From contig NZ_CP027869.1 of NCBI RefSeq assembly GCF_005490985.1, forward strand, positions 1,860,001 to 1,924,000: a stretch of 64,000 nt of DNA, in the 5' to 3' direction. The DNA is from Curtobacterium sp. SGAir0471 (GTDB lineage: Bacteria; Actinomycetota; Actinomycetes; Actinomycetales; Microbacteriaceae). The notes under the pieces were generated by a model. It was not told the DNA's origin and searched no databases. It saw only the letters and a list, made by a program, of their open reading frames with translations. This document shows, in pieces, positions 47,543-58,267 of this stretch. The position numbers and the translations under genes are program-made. How positions within the stretch are numbered: the stretch's first letter is position 1; the number at the start of each line of letters is the position of its first letter.

Positions 47543-48378
47543 AGGCGTGCGGCGTGGATCGGGCTGACGAGGATGGCGCGCGCGCCGAGGTCGTAGAGCG
47601 CGTCCATGATGAGGTTCGCGTCCTCGCGCGGGATCATCACCCGGACCGCCGACCAGTCACGACCGTGCAGCGGCGAGACGGTGGGCGACTCGATGCCCGA
47701 CGCCACCGCGGTGGCCTGCTCGAGCAGGTCCGTCGGGATGTCGTAGTCGAGCATGACGTAGCCGCGCGCGACGAGCACGCCCTGCAGGCGACGACGGAGC
47801 ACGTCGATGCCCGGGATGGTCTCGTCGGTCGAGATGAGCAGTGCGGTCGACTCGAGGATGACCGGCCCGAAGATCTCGAGACCCGCGGCGCGCAGGGTGC
47901 TCCCGGTGGAGACGACGTCGGCCACGGCGTCCGCGACCCCCAGGCGCACCGCGCTCTCGACGGCCCCGTCGAGCTTCACGAGCGTCGCGGTCACCCCGTG
48001 CTGCGCGAGGAACTCGCCCACCAGCCCCGGGTAGCTCGTCGCGACCCGCACGCCGTCGAGGTCCTGCAGCTCGGTGAAGCGCCCCGGCGTGCCGGCGAAC
48101 CGGAACGTCGAGTCGGCGAACCCGAGCGCGTCGACCTCGTGCGCCGCAGACCCGGAGTCGAGCAGCAGGTCGCGGCCGGTGATGCCGACGTCGAGCGCGC
48201 CCGAGCCGACGTAGGTCGCGATGTCGCGCGGGCGGAGGAAGAAGAACTCGACGCCGTTGCGCTCGTCGAGCAGGTGGAGCGCCTTCGGGTCGCGGCGACC
48301 GGCGTACCCGGCCTCCCTGAGCATCTCGGAGGCGGTCTCGGACAGCGAGCCCTTGTTGGGCACGGCGATGCGGAGCAT
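47539..48378 (-). CDS. hisG: ATP phosphoribosyltransferase (long form)
   Basis: HisG commits ATP and PRPP to histidine synthesis and is feedback-inhibited by histidine. This 279-residue protein is the long, HisZ-independent form, with [14 protein letters not shown] at the N-terminus, the PRPP loop [16 protein letters not shown], and a C-terminal regulatory ACT-like domain ([25 protein letters not shown]). It lies 75 bases after hisE and is coupled to hisF. Confidence 0.96.
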   Translation of the reverse strand: MLRIAVPNKGSLSETASEMLREAGYAGRRDPKALHLLDERNGVEFFFLRPRDIATYVGSGALDVGITGRDLLLDSGSAAHEVDALGFADSTFRFAGTPGRFTELQDLDGVRVATSYPGLVGEFLAQHGVTATLVKLDGAVESAVRLGVADAVADVVSTGSTLRAAGLEIFGPVILESTALLISTDETIPGIDVLRRRLQGVLVARGYVMLDYDIPTDLLEQATAVASGIESPTVSPLHGRDWSAVRVMIPREDANLIMDALYDLGARAILVSPIHAARL

Positions 48379-48453
48379 CAGGGGGTCTGCTTTCTGCTGG
48401 AGGTCGGGACGACTGCGGGTCGCGGCTGCGCTCGGTCGGCGCGTCGCGGGTGC

Positions 48454-48717
48454 CTACAGATGTCGCCAGACGTCCGCCGGGGTGAGCCCCTTCGCGACCA
48501 TGAGCACCTGGAGGTGGTAGATCAGCTGCGAGATCTCCTCCGAGGTGCGCTCGTCGCCCTCGTACTCGGCCGCCATCCAGACCTCGGCGGCCTCTTCCAC
48601 GATCTTCTTGCCGATCTGGTGCACGCCGGCGTCCAGTTCGGCGACGGTGCCGGAGCCCTCGGGGCGCGTGCGCGCCTTCTCGGTCAGCTCCGCGAACAGG
48701 TCGTCGAACGTCTTCAC
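48454..48717 (-). CDS. hisE: Phosphoribosyl-ATP pyrophosphatase
   Basis: HisE hydrolyses phosphoribosyl-ATP, the second step of histidine synthesis. This 87-residue all-alpha protein is recognised by [33 protein letters not shown] (metal-binding EEAAE) and [19 protein letters not shown]. The GTG at 48717 is chosen because a TAGCCT -10 ends 7 bases before it. A longer in-frame start at 48834 that overlaps the rpe stop would add a 39-residue low-complexity extension encoded by repeat DNA. Confidence 0.92.
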   Translation of the reverse strand: MKTFDDLFAELTEKARTRPEGSGTVAELDAGVHQIGKKIVEEAAEVWMAAEYEGDERTSEEISQLIYHLQVLMVAKGLTPADVWRHL

Positions 48718-48724
48718 GGGGTCC

Positions 48725-48730
48725 AGGCTA
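48725..48730 (-). promoter_or_regulatory. -10 element (TAGCCT) of the his-trp operon, leaderless type
   Basis: TAGCCT is followed by 7 bases and the hisE GTG. It would start the hisE-hisG-hisF-hisI-trp transcript. Confidence 0.55.
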
Positions 48731-48763
48731 CCGTCCTGCGCGGACACGGCCGACGCACCGTCC

Positions 48764-48815
48764 GGACGGGAGGCACCGGTCGCGTCCGTCTCGTCGGTCG
48801 CGTCCGCCGTCGCGC
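48764..48815 (+). repeat. Family A left arm with GGTCGCGTC-type repeats
   Basis: GGACGGGAGGCAC (48764-48776) is followed by CGGTCGCGTCCGTC and CGGTCGCGTCCGCC. The right arm of the palindrome is missing. The same arm-plus-GGTCGCGTC arrangement occurs inside rsmB at 50286-50370. Confidence 0.65.
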
Positions 48816-48830
48816 GGCCTGCGACGTCGG

Positions 48831-49490
48831 TCACGCGCCGACCGCCGCTGCCGCCTGACGCAGGTCGGCGATGCGCTGGGCGGGCTCGCCGCCGTACACG
48901 GCGGACCCGGCGACGAGCGTGTCGGCACCGCTGCGGACCGCCTCGGGCACCGTGTCCACCGCGATGCCGCCGTCGACCTCGAGCCACACGTCGAGCCCGG
49001 AGGCGTCGACCGCGGCACGGGCGTCGGCCAGCTTCGGCATCACGGACGGCATGAAGGACTGGCCGCCGAACCCGGGCTCGACCGTCATGAGCAGGATCAT
49101 GTCGTAGGCGTCGAGGTGGTGGAGCACCTGCGTGATCGGCGTGCCGGGCTTCACGGCGACGGCGGCGCGGGCCCCGTTCGACCGGATCGCCGCGGCGGTC
49201 GCCACCGGGTCGTCGGCGGCCTCGAAGTGGAACGTGACGCTCGAGGCGCCCGTCTCGGCGTACTTCGGCGCCTGCGTGTCGGCGTCGGTGATCATCAGGT
49301 GCACGTCGAGCGGCACCGGCGAGACCTCCTGCAGGCGCTGCACGATCGGCAGGCCGAGCGTGAGGTTCGGCACGAAGTGGTTGTCCATGACGTCGACGTG
49401 CACCATGTCGGCGCTCTCGATGCGGTGCAGCTCCCGCTCGAGGTTGGCGAAGTCGGCGGACAGGATGCTCGGCGAGATGCGGATCGTCAC
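48831..49490 (-). CDS. rpe: Ribulose-phosphate 3-epimerase
   Basis: Rpe interconverts ribulose 5-phosphate and xylulose 5-phosphate in the pentose phosphate pathway. This 219-residue TIM barrel has [33 protein letters not shown] (metal ligands), VDVHLMI-like [22 protein letters not shown] and LEVDGGI. The GTG start at 49490 follows a TAGGGT -10 by 6 bases, so it probably has its own leaderless transcript although rsmB ends only 28 bases upstream. Confidence 0.95.
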   Translation of the reverse strand: MTIRISPSILSADFANLERELHRIESADMVHVDVMDNHFVPNLTLGLPIVQRLQEVSPVPLDVHLMITDADTQAPKYAETGASSVTFHFEAADDPVATAAAIRSNGARAAVAVKPGTPITQVLHHLDAYDMILLMTVEPGFGGQSFMPSVMPKLADARAAVDASGLDVWLEVDGGIAVDTVPEAVRSGADTLVAGSAVYGGEPAQRIADLRQAAAAVGA

Positions 49491-49496
49491 CGTGCA

Positions 49497-49502
49497 ACCC
49501 TA
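49497..49502 (-). promoter_or_regulatory. -10 element (TAGGGT) of rpe, leaderless type
   Basis: TAGGGT, 6 bases, then the rpe GTG, in the short rsmB-rpe gap. Confidence 0.55.
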
Positions 49503-49518
49503 CCGAGCACCGTCGGGG

Positions 49519-51054
49519 TCAGGGGCGACGGCGGAACAGCGCGACGAACATGGCGTCGGTGCCGATGCGGTGCGGCCACAGCTGCACCGTCGGGCCGTCG
49601 GCGACCTGCGGGTCCCGAGCGGCGACGGAGCGCACGACGCCGGCGGTGTCGAGCTGCTCGAGCACGTCGCCGTGCCGCGCGAGCAGCGCGTCGACCTGCC
49701 CGCGCGTCTCGGCCAGGTGCGGCGAGCACGTCACGTACGCCAGGGTCCCACCGGGCGCGAGCGCACGGACGGCCGCGTCGAGGAGCTCGGCCTGGAGCGC
49801 CGCGAGCTCGGGGACGTCCTCGGGCTGCTTCCGCCAACGGGCCTCGGGCCGACGGCGGAGCGCCCCGAGCCCGGTGCAGGGTGCGTCGAGCAGGATCCGG
49901 TCGAACGGCTCGTCGCCGGGCTTCCCGAAGCGTCGCCCGTCACCCTCGACGACGGTGACCGTGTCGTCGCCCGCGACCGTCGCCAGTGCCTTCCGCACGA
50001 GCCCGGCGCGTGCGGGCACGAGCTCGTTCGCCACGAGGGTCGCGCCGCCCTGCGCGGCCTCGGCGGCGAGGAGCGCAGCCTTGCCGCCCGGTCCTGCACA
50101 CATGTCGAGCCATCGCTCCCCCGGGCGGACGGCGGACGACCGTGTGAGGGCGAGGGCCGCCAGCTGCGACCCCTCGTCCTGCACCCGGAGACGACCGGCT
50201 GCGACGCCGGGGACCCGCGCGGGGTCGCCGGCGGTCCCGCGGATGCCGACCGGCGAGACCGGACCGGCGTCGGCGACGGGGATGCGGACGGGAGGCACGG
50301 CGCCGGTCGCGTCGTCGGTGCCGGTCGCGTCGTCGGTGCCGGTCACGTCGTCGGTGCCGGTCGCGTCCTCGGTCACTACGGGGCCGGCAGCCGCGGTGCG
50401 GACGTCCTCGTCGGTCGCGAGCCCCGGGAGCGCGACGAGCTGGACGCGCGGGGCCACGTTGTCGGCGGCGAGCAGCGCCGCGAGCTCGTCGCGCGAGCGC
50501 TCGGCGGCCAGCGCGTCACGGAGCGCGGCGACGACCCACGACGGGTGCGACCACCGGGTGGCGAGCAGCGCGTCGCCGCTCCGCCCCTCGGTGACCAGGG
50601 CGTCCCACTCGTCGTCGGTCCTCGCCGCGACCTTCCGCAGGACGGCGTTCACGAAGCCGGTCGCACGGCGGGCACCGACCTCGCGCGCGAGCTCGACGGT
50701 GGCCGAGACGGCGGCGTGCGTCGGGGTGCGCATACCGAGCAGCTGGTGCACCCCGAGGCGCATCACGTCGAGCACGTCGGACTCGATGTTGTCGACGCGA
50801 CGACCGGATGCGACCCCGACGATCGCGTCGTAGCGGCCGAGCATCCGGATCGACCCGTAGGTGAGCTCGGTGGCGAAGGCCGCATCGCGGGCGGAGAGCC
50901 CGGCGCGGCGGATGCGGGTCGGCAGGAGCAGGTTGGCGTAGGCGTCGTCGACCTGCACCGCGCGGAGGACGTCGAACGCGACCCGCCGTGCGCTGGTCGG
51001 ACGGGGTCGACGGTCGCCCTGAGCCCGCCGGGGCGTGGGCTGTGCGGGGCTCAC
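49519..51054 (-). CDS. rsmB: 16S rRNA (cytosine-967-C5)-methyltransferase family protein (RsmB/NOL1-NOP2-Sun)
   Basis: This 511-residue protein has an N-terminal NusB-like RNA-binding domain (AFDVLRAVQVDDAYANLLLP; TELTYGSIRMLGRYD) and a C-terminal SAM-dependent methyltransferase. The methyltransferase part carries MCAGPGGKAALLA, the motif IV cysteine in LLDAPCTGLGALRRRP, and the catalytic cysteine in YVTCSPHLAET. Between them, residues about 218-283 are an unusual insertion of DDATGT repeats followed by GAVPPVRIPV. At DNA level this is four 18-bp repeats plus a family A palindrome arm. The GTG start overlaps the fmt stop (GTGA). Confidence 0.93.
   Translation of the reverse strand: MSPAQPTPRRAQGDRRPRPTSARRVAFDVLRAVQVDDAYANLLLPTRIRRAGLSARDAAFATELTYGSIRMLGRYDAIVGVASGRRVDNIESDVLDVMRLGVHQLLGMRTPTHAAVSATVELAREVGARRATGFVNAVLRKVAARTDDEWDALVTEGRSGDALLATRWSHPSWVVAALRDALAAERSRDELAALLAADNVAPRVQLVALPGLATDEDVRTAAAGPVVTEDATGTDDVTGTDDATGTDDATGAVPPVRIPVADAGPVSPVGIRGTAGDPARVPGVAAGRLRVQDEGSQLAALALTRSSAVRPGERWLDMCAGPGGKAALLAAEAAQGGATLVANELVPARAGLVRKALATVAGDDTVTVVEGDGRRFGKPGDEPFDRILLDAPCTGLGALRRRPEARWRKQPEDVPELAALQAELLDAAVRALAPGGTLAYVTCSPHLAETRGQVDALLARHGDVLEQLDTAGVVRSVAARDPQVADGPTVQLWPHRIGTDAMFVALFRRRP
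50286..50370 (+). repeat. Family A arm and four 18-bp tandem repeats inside rsmB
   Basis: GGACGGGAGGCACGGCGCC (50286-50304) differs from the palindrome arm by one base. It runs into four units of GGTGCCGGTCGCGTCGTC type at 50299, 50317, 50335 and 50353 (18-bp period). All are in frame in rsmB and encode the interdomain DDATGT repeats. Confidence 0.88.
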
Positions 51055-51986
51055 GAGAGCACCACGCCCTCGAGGGAGCCGAGGCCGCGCGCCCAGGCCG
51101 CGCCGTCCATCGCCTTCTTGCCGGCCGGTTGCACCTCGGTGAGCACGAGCGGCCCGTCGGCCGTCCCGACCAGCAGACGCCCGTCGACCAGCGCGAGCGC
51201 GCCGGGCGCGAGGTGCGGGGCGGAGGAGGCCGAGCCTCCCGGCAGCAACGCGCTGCGGAGCAGCTTCACGCGCGTCTCGCCGAGGTGGGCGAACGCGCCG
51301 GGCTCGGGGGTCACGCCGCGGATCCGGGCGTGGACGGCGACGGCCGGCTCGTCGAACCGGAGGTGTGCGTCGTCGGCGGTGGGCTTCGGGGCGAGGGTCA
51401 CCGTCCCGGACTGCTCGGTGGCGACCGCGCTGCCGTCGGCCAGGGCGTCGACGACCCGCAGGACGGTGTCCGCCCCCGTCTCGGCCATCGCCGCGAGGAC
51501 GTCGCCGCTCGTGGCGTCGGGGTCGATGTCGAACGGGTCGGAGGCGTACACGGGGCCGGCGTCCAGCGCCTCGACGAGCTGGAAGACCGTTGCGGCGGTC
51601 CGGGTGTCGCCGGCCATCACGGCGCGCTGCACCGGCGCGGCCCCGCGGTACGCCGGCAGGTCGGAGAAGTGCAGGTTCACCCAGCCGAGACGAGGAGCGT
51701 CGAGGGCGGGGCGGCGGAGGAGCGCGCCGTAGGCGACGATGACGCCGAGGTCGGCCTGCAGCTCGACGAGCTGCGCGGTCACGGCGTCGTCCACTCGCGT
51801 GGCCTCGATGACGGGCAGCCCGAGCTCCGCGGCGACCTGCGCGACCGGCGTCGGCGTGCGGACGCGCTTCCGGCCCTGCGGGGTCGGGGGTCGGGTGAGG
51901 ACGGCCGCGATCTCGTGGTCGGAGGCGGCGAGACGTCGGAGGGTGGGGACGGCCGCAGCGGGGCTGCCGGCGACGACGAGACGCAT
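51051..51986 (-). CDS. fmt: Methionyl-tRNA formyltransferase
   Basis: Fmt formylates initiator Met-tRNA using 10-formyltetrahydrofolate. This 311-residue protein begins MRLVVAGSPAAAVPTLRRL and carries the catalytic Asn/His region VNLHFSDLPAYRGAAPVQRA and the C-terminal tRNA-binding domain (VHARIRGVTPEPGAF). In relatives fmt often follows priA directly; here the kbl-tdh block and a DUF4383 gene lie between. The ATG at 51986 has no strong Shine-Dalgarno. Confidence 0.95.
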   Translation of the reverse strand: MRLVVAGSPAAAVPTLRRLAASDHEIAAVLTRPPTPQGRKRVRTPTPVAQVAAELGLPVIEATRVDDAVTAQLVELQADLGVIVAYGALLRRPALDAPRLGWVNLHFSDLPAYRGAAPVQRAVMAGDTRTAATVFQLVEALDAGPVYASDPFDIDPDATSGDVLAAMAETGADTVLRVVDALADGSAVATEQSGTVTLAPKPTADDAHLRFDEPAVAVHARIRGVTPEPGAFAHLGETRVKLLRSALLPGGSASSAPHLAPGALALVDGRLLVGTADGPLVLTEVQPAGKKAMDGAAWARGLGSLEGVVLS

Positions 51987-52066
51987 GGGGTCAATCGTCC
52001 CACGCCCGACGGTGTCCGACGCGCGCGGAACGCCCCCGACCGGGAACGGACTGCGAGTCACCTGGG

Positions 52067-52072
52067 TAACGT
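52067..52072 (+). promoter_or_regulatory. -10 element (TAACGT) of the DUF4383 gene, leaderless type
   Basis: TAACGT ends 7 bases before the ATG at 52080 on the plus strand. Confidence 0.45.
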
Positions 52073-52079
52073 CCGGACC

Positions 52080-52535
52080 ATGAGTGACGTCACCACCTCC
52101 ACCAACCGCTACGCCGGCTCGTCGATCCAGAAGGTCGCGCTCGTCGTCGGCATCGTGTTCCTGCTCGTCGGGATCGCCGGGTTCGTGCCGGGGCTGACCT
52201 CCGGCGACCTCGGCGGCGCCGGCCACCACTCGATGGCGATGCTGCTCGGGATCTTCCAGGTGTCGGTCCTGCACAACATCGTGCACCTGCTGTTCGGCGT
52301 CGTCGGGCTGCTCGCGGCGAACCGTGCGACCGGGTCGCGGATGTACCTCGTGATCGGCGGGGTCGTCTACTTCGTGCTGTGGGTGTACGGCCTGATCACC
52401 GCGGGCACGGTGTCCGGTGCCAACTTCGTCCCGCTGAACTGGGCCGACAACTGGCTGCACCTCGTGCTCGCGATCGGCATGGTCGCCCTCGGCGTCGTGT
52501 TCCCGCGGGAGCGCCGCCGCCCCGTCGGCGCCTGA
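52080..52535 (+). CDS. DUF4383 integral membrane protein
   Basis: This 151-residue protein has four predicted membrane helices (about 18-38, 57-80, 88-112 and 124-142). It contains VSVLHNIVHLLFGVVGLLAA and NWADNWLHLVLAIGMVALG, whose paired histidine segments (HNIVHL, NWLHL) are characteristic of the DUF4383 family. The function is unknown. It is the only plus-strand gene in the right-hand third of the window and is convergent with kbl across a long bidirectional hairpin. Confidence 0.87.
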   Translation: MSDVTTSTNRYAGSSIQKVALVVGIVFLLVGIAGFVPGLTSGDLGGAGHHSMAMLLGIFQVSVLHNIVHLLFGVVGLLAANRATGSRMYLVIGGVVYFVLWVYGLITAGTVSGANFVPLNWADNWLHLVLAIGMVALGVVFPRERRRPVGA

Positions 52536-52556
52536 CCCCGGGCCGAACCCGCAAGA

Positions 52557-52614
52557 CGCAACGTCGGCGGCTCCTCGCGGCGGTACAGCCCTGCGAGGCA
52601 CCGCCGACGTTGCG
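52557..52614. terminator. Bidirectional terminator between DUF4383 gene and kbl
   Basis: A perfect 14-bp stem (52557-52570 with 52601-52614, arm CGCAACGTCGGCGG) encloses a second 6-bp stem (52573-52578 with 52593-52598). It is placed between two convergent stops. Confidence 0.8.
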
Positions 52615-52629
52615 CTCCGCGGAAGGTCG

Positions 52630-53810
<1,181 letters not shown>

Positions 53811-53811
<1 letters not shown>

Positions 53812-54863
53812 CAGGTCTCCGTCCAGTCGATGACGACCTTGCCGCCGTCCGCACTCGCCGCCGCGGCGAACGCTGCCTCCCAGTCGCGCGCCGGGTGGCA
53901 CGCCGACACGATCGAGCCGATGCGGTCACGGAGGACCGCACTCGTGGCCAGCATCGAGCTCATCGCCTGCCACGTCTCGAACATCTCGCGCCCGTAGATG
54001 CCCTTCACCGTGAGCATGTGCGTGACGACCTTGCCCCAGTCCACCGCGATCGGGCCGCTCGGCAGCCCGAGCATCGCGATGTGACCGCCGTGGTTCATGT
54101 TCTCGACCATCGCGGGCAGGGCGGCCGGCGCGCCGGACATCTCGAACCCGACGTCGAAGCCCTCGCGCATGCCGAGGCGCTCCTGCGCGGCGCGGACGGC
54201 CGCCGCCCCGTCACCGTGCACGTCGACGCCGAGGTCGGCGCCCATCGCCTCGGCCATGCGCAGTCGCTCGGGACTCACGTCGGTCCCGACGACGAAGCGC
54301 GCACCGGCGTGCCGTGCCACCGCGATCGCCATCAGGCCGATCGGCCCGCACCCGGTCACCAGCACGTCCTCGCCGACGAGCGGGAACGCGAGCGCGGTGT
54401 GCACGGCGTTGCCGAGCGGGTCGAACAGCGCGCCGACCTCGGGCGCGACGGGGCCGTGGTGCACCCACACGTTCGTGCCCGGCAGCGTCAGGTACTCTGC
54501 GAACGCGCCGTCGCGCTGCACGCCGAGGCCCTTCGTCCGGATGCACATCTGCCGCCGCCCCGCCCGGCAGTTCCGGCAGGTCCCGCAGACGATGTGCCCC
54601 TCGCCCGACACCAGGTCGCCGACGGCGACGTCCCGCACGGCGGCGCCGACCTCCACGACCTCGCCGGAGAACTCGTGGCCGGGGACGAGCGGCGCGGCCA
54701 CGGCCGACGCTGCCCAGTCGTCCCACCGTTGGATGTGCAGGTCGGTCCCGCAGATCCCGGTCCGCAGCACGCGGACGAGGACCTCGTCCTCGGTCGGGAC
54801 CGGCACCGGCCGGTCGGTCATGACCAGCCCCGGACCGGCGTCCGGCTTCCAGAGCGCTCGCAT
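53811..54863 (-). CDS. tdh: L-threonine 3-dehydrogenase
   Basis: Tdh oxidises threonine to 2-amino-3-ketobutyrate with NAD. This 350-residue zinc alcohol dehydrogenase-type protein has catalytic-zinc residues in [15 protein letters not shown] and [12 protein letters not shown], structural-zinc cysteines in [15 protein letters not shown], and the Rossmann motif [15 protein letters not shown]. The ATG at 54863 is preferred, with GAGGTG about 6 bases upstream, over GTG at 54872. Together with kbl it forms a threonine utilisation pair between priA and fmt. Confidence 0.95.
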
Positions 54864-54947
54864 CGGCGTCACCTCGTCACTTCGTCGTGCGTGTGGTGTG
54901 TTCGGCGGTGGCGCGTGGCCACCACCACCCAGCCTGGCACACCGTCC

Positions 54948-54969
54948 GGACGGACGGGAGGCACGGTGC
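54948..54969 (+). repeat. Left arm half-copy of the family A palindrome
   Basis: GGACGGACGGGAGGCACGGT lies upstream of tdh, with no right arm following; the downstream sequence is GCGCGTCCGGCGCG. The 194-bp priA-tdh gap otherwise shows no gene or clear hairpin. Confidence 0.75.
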
Positions 54970-55057
54970 GCGTCCGGCGCGTCGCCCCACCTCGGTCGCG
55001 TGGTCGCGGCGGTGGCCGTGGTGTCCGCGTTGCGACGGCTGCGGTGGCCGCTGCGGC

Positions 55058-57040
55058 TCAGACCTCGGTGAACGGCTCGACGTCGTCGAGCCGGACGCGC
55101 AGGGTCGGCGCCGCGCGACGGCGGTTCCCGCCCGGCAGCACCCGCCGGGTCGACGACCGGCGGATCACCTCGGCCTTGAGCGTCGCCGCGACCTCGGCCC
55201 CGTGCGCGTAGGGGAACCGCACGATCGCGCGCACCGTCCCCGGCACCGGGTCCTCCGGCACCGGCACCGGTCCGAGGACCGCTCCGACGACCGCGTCACC
55301 GAGGGCCTCGACCGCCGCGGTCACCGCCTCGTCCGTGCCGGTGAGGGTCGCGACCCGGACCGCCGGCGGGAAGTGCAGGGCCCGTCGGTCGACGAGCTCG
55401 TCGTGCGCCGGCCCGTCCAGCCGCCAGAGCGCCATCGCGGTGGCGAGCCTCCCGCCGATGCCGACGAGGTACACCTCGGCCCCGGGCGCGCCCTTCGCCG
55501 CGGCGTTCGTCCAGAACCGGAGCACGTCCTCCTGCACCCGGAGCCCCTCGCGGGCCAGGAGTCGTTCACCGTCGAGCAGCAGCACGCACGCGTAGCCGCC
55601 CGGCACGCTCGGCTCCGCGCCGCGGGTGGCGACGACCACCGCGGGACGCGCCGGGACCTCGTCGAGCGGACGAGAGCCGTCCGCGACGACGATCCGGGTG
55701 CCGGGGAACGCCCGGCCGAGCTCGTCGGCGGTGCGCTGCGCCCCCTGCCCGACGGGCTTGAGCCTCCCCCCGCCGCACGTCGGGCAGCGGAAGCCCACCG
55801 CGAGGGCGCCGCAGAACCGGCACTGCGGGGTCGCGTTCCGGTGCGGGCTGCCGAGGGGCCCGCCGCAGACCCGGCAGTGCGCGCGCTCCCCGCAGTCTGC
55901 GCAGACGAGGCCGGTGCCGAAGCCCGGGTTCGCGACCTGCACCAGGACCGGCCCGTGCTGACTGGCCTCGCGCGCGGCCCGCCAGGCCGTGCTCGGGATG
56001 CGTGCCTGGGCGGCGAAGCCCTCGGCACCCGCCTGCTGCGCGGTCGGGATCACCTTCGGCGTCGGCACCCGGTACGGCGCGAGCTCCTGCAGCCAGTGCA
56101 GCTCGACGAGTCGCTGGACGTCGGTCGACCGAGCGTGTCCCAGGAACAGCAGGGCGGCACCGGACTGGGCGGTGCGGACGAGGGCGACGTCGCGCGTGTG
56201 CACGTACGGGGCACGGGGCTCGACGAAGGAGGCGTCGCCGTCGTCCCACATCGCCACGAGCCCGAGCTCCGTCGCGGGTGCGAACGCCGCCGTCCGGTTG
56301 CCGATCGCGACGACGGCGTGCGTCCGCGCCTGCAGCAGCGCCTTCGCCCGCTGACCGTTCGTCTGCTTCGCGTCGAACCGGACGACGCGCTCGGGCGGGA
56401 GCACCGCGAGCAGCGCACGCTCCAGGTCGGTGACGTCGCGGAAGTCCGGGACGGCGAGCACGGCGGACTGCTCGCGGGCGACGACGTGCGATGCGGCCTG
56501 GGCGAGCGTGGCGGCCCATCCGGGGACCCAGACGGGGTCGTCGGCGGTCCCGACGTCGACGGGGTGGGGGACGGCGTCGACCGCAGCGCGCCCACGGTCG
56601 GCGAGCAGTGCCTCCAGGACGCCGTCGGCGTAGCCGGTGACCGGTGTCGGGTCGACCGACGGCGGGACCCACGCGGTGTCACGGTCGAGCCAGGCCTTCT
56701 CGGCGCGGACCTGGCGGGTCGGCACGGCGAGCCGCAGCACGTCGGAGGCGACACCGGCGGCGCGGTCGGCGACGGCGCGCGCGAGCGTCCAGATCTCCGG
56801 CGCGAGGACGGGCACCGGTGAGACGACCTGCTCCACCTGGCTCAGTTCGCCGGGCCAGTCGCCGTCGGAGACCACCTCGACGACGTAGGCGTCGGTCATC
56901 CGGGCGCCGGTGCGCAGCGGAACCTTCACGCGGACCCCCGGCACGCAGTCGTCCTCGAGCTCGGCCGGCACCCGGTAGTCGAACAGACGGTCCAACTGCG
57001 GGAGCGGCGAGTCGAGGACGACGCGCGCGACGGTGGTCAC
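55058..57040 (-). CDS. priA: Primosomal protein N' (PriA), actinobacterial type
   Basis: PriA restarts collapsed replication forks. This 660-residue protein has the N-terminal DNA-binding domain ([17 protein letters not shown]) and the zinc-binding cysteines ([34 protein letters not shown]). The canonical helicase Walker A (GxTGSGKT) and DEAH boxes are not seen; the regions read [17 protein letters not shown] and [11 protein letters not shown]. It is thus probably not an active helicase, as noted for other actinobacterial PriA proteins. The GTG start at 57040 lies 7 bases after the metK stop. Confidence 0.92.
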   Translation of the reverse strand: MTTVARVVLDSPLPQLDRLFDYRVPAELEDDCVPGVRVKVPLRTGARMTDAYVVEVVSDGDWPGELSQVEQVVSPVPVLAPEIWTLARAVADRAAGVASDVLRLAVPTRQVRAEKAWLDRDTAWVPPSVDPTPVTGYADGVLEALLADRGRAAVDAVPHPVDVGTADDPVWVPGWAATLAQAASHVVAREQSAVLAVPDFRDVTDLERALLAVLPPERVVRFDAKQTNGQRAKALLQARTHAVVAIGNRTAAFAPATELGLVAMWDDGDASFVEPRAPYVHTRDVALVRTAQSGAALLFLGHARSTDVQRLVELHWLQELAPYRVPTPKVIPTAQQAGAEGFAAQARIPSTAWRAAREASQHGPVLVQVANPGFGTGLVCADCGERAHCRVCGGPLGSPHRNATPQCRFCGALAVGFRCPTCGGGRLKPVGQGAQRTADELGRAFPGTRIVVADGSRPLDEVPARPAVVVATRGAEPSVPGGYACVLLLDGERLLAREGLRVQEDVLRFWTNAAAKGAPGAEVYLVGIGGRLATAMALWRLDGPAHDELVDRRALHFPPAVRVATLTGTDEAVTAAVEALGDAVVGAVLGPVPVPEDPVPGTVRAIVRFPYAHGAEVAATLKAEVIRRSSTRRVLPGGNRRRAAPTLRVRLDDVEPFTEV

Positions 57041-57047
57041 ACGGTGC

Positions 57048-58262
57048 CTAGACGGCGGCGGTGACGAGTCCTGCTGCGGCGCGGAGCTCCTCGACGCGGT
57101 CGAGCTGCTCCCAGGTGAAGCCGGGCAGCTCGCGGCCGAAGTGGCCGTACGCCGCGGTCTGGGCGTACCGCGGCTTGAGCAGGTCGAGGTCGCGGATGAT
57201 CGCGGCCGGACGCAGGTCGAACACCTCGGTGATCGCCGCCTCGATGGTGGCGTCGTCGACGTGCCCGGTGCCGAACGACTCGACGTACAGGCCGACCGGC
57301 TTCGCGCGGCCGATGGCGTAGGCCACCTGCACCTCGAGCCGGTCCGCGAGCCCCGCCGCGACGGCGTTCTTCGCGACCCAGCGCAGCGCGTACGCGGCCG
57401 AGCGGTCGACCTTCGACGGGTCCTTGCCGCTGAACGCACCACCGCCGTGCCGGGAGGCACCGCCGTACGTGTCGACGATGACCTTGCGCCCGGTGAGCCC
57501 GGCGTCGCCCTGCGGGCCACCGATCTCGAACCGGCCGGTCGGGTTCACGATGACGTCGACGTGGGACGAGTCGAGGTCGACCAGGTCGAGCACCGGGCGG
57601 ATCACGTGCTCGGTGATCTGTGCCGTGAGCTCGTCGAGCGTGACCGCGGGCGAGTGCTGCGTGGAGAGCACGACCGTCTCGACGGTCCTCGGCACGACGC
57701 CGTCGTAGCCGACCGTGACCTGCGTCTTGCCGTCCGGACGGAGGAAGTCGAGCACGCCGGTCTTGCGGACCTCGGCCAGGCGCTCCGCCAGGCGGTGCGC
57801 GAGCCAGATCGCGACGGGCATGTACTCGGGGGTCTCGTTCGTCGCGAAGCCGAACATGATGCCCTGGTCACCCGCACCCTGGCGGTCGAGCTCGTCGACA
57901 CCGGCGCCGGACCGGCTGTCGAGCGACTCGTCGACGCCCTGGGCGATGTCCGGCGACTGCGCGCCGATCGACACCTCGACACCGCAGGTCCGGCCGTCGA
58001 AGGAGACCTCGGACGAGTTGTACCCGATACCCGTGATGACGTCGCGGACCAGCTTCGGGATCTCGACGTAGCCCGAGGTCGTGACCTCGCCCGCCACGTG
58101 CACCAGCCCGGTGGTGACCATCGTCTCGACCGCGACCCGCGCGTGCGGGTCGACCGCGAGCAACGCGTCGAGGATCGTGTCCGAGATCTGGTCGCAGATC
58201 TTGTCGGGGTGCCCCTCCGTCACCGACTCGGACGTGAAGAGGCGCAGGTTCGTGCCGCTCAC
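57048..58262 (-). CDS. metK: S-adenosylmethionine synthetase
   Basis: MetK makes S-adenosylmethionine from methionine and ATP. This 404-residue protein shows [34 protein letters not shown] and the phosphate loop [19 protein letters not shown]. The GTG start at 58262 follows the rpoZ stop after 5 bases. No SAM riboswitch is visible upstream. In many actinobacteria coaBC lies between rpoZ and metK; it is absent here. Confidence 0.96.
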   Translation of the reverse strand: MSGTNLRLFTSESVTEGHPDKICDQISDTILDALLAVDPHARVAVETMVTTGLVHVAGEVTTSGYVEIPKLVRDVITGIGYNSSEVSFDGRTCGVEVSIGAQSPDIAQGVDESLDSRSGAGVDELDRQGAGDQGIMFGFATNETPEYMPVAIWLAHRLAERLAEVRKTGVLDFLRPDGKTQVTVGYDGVVPRTVETVVLSTQHSPAVTLDELTAQITEHVIRPVLDLVDLDSSHVDVIVNPTGRFEIGGPQGDAGLTGRKVIVDTYGGASRHGGGAFSGKDPSKVDRSAAYALRWVAKNAVAAGLADRLEVQVAYAIGRAKPVGLYVESFGTGHVDDATIEAAITEVFDLRPAAIIRDLDLLKPRYAQTAAYGHFGRELPGFTWEQLDRVEELRAAAGLVTAAV

Positions 58263-58267
58263 CGGGG

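Noticed and set aside
48718..48834. Longer hisE starting at GTG 48834, overlapping the rpe stop
   Set aside because: The extra 39 residues are low complexity, partly encoded by the family A arm, and not part of the HisE fold. A -10 element fits the shorter start at 48717. The overlap keeps the longer form possible.
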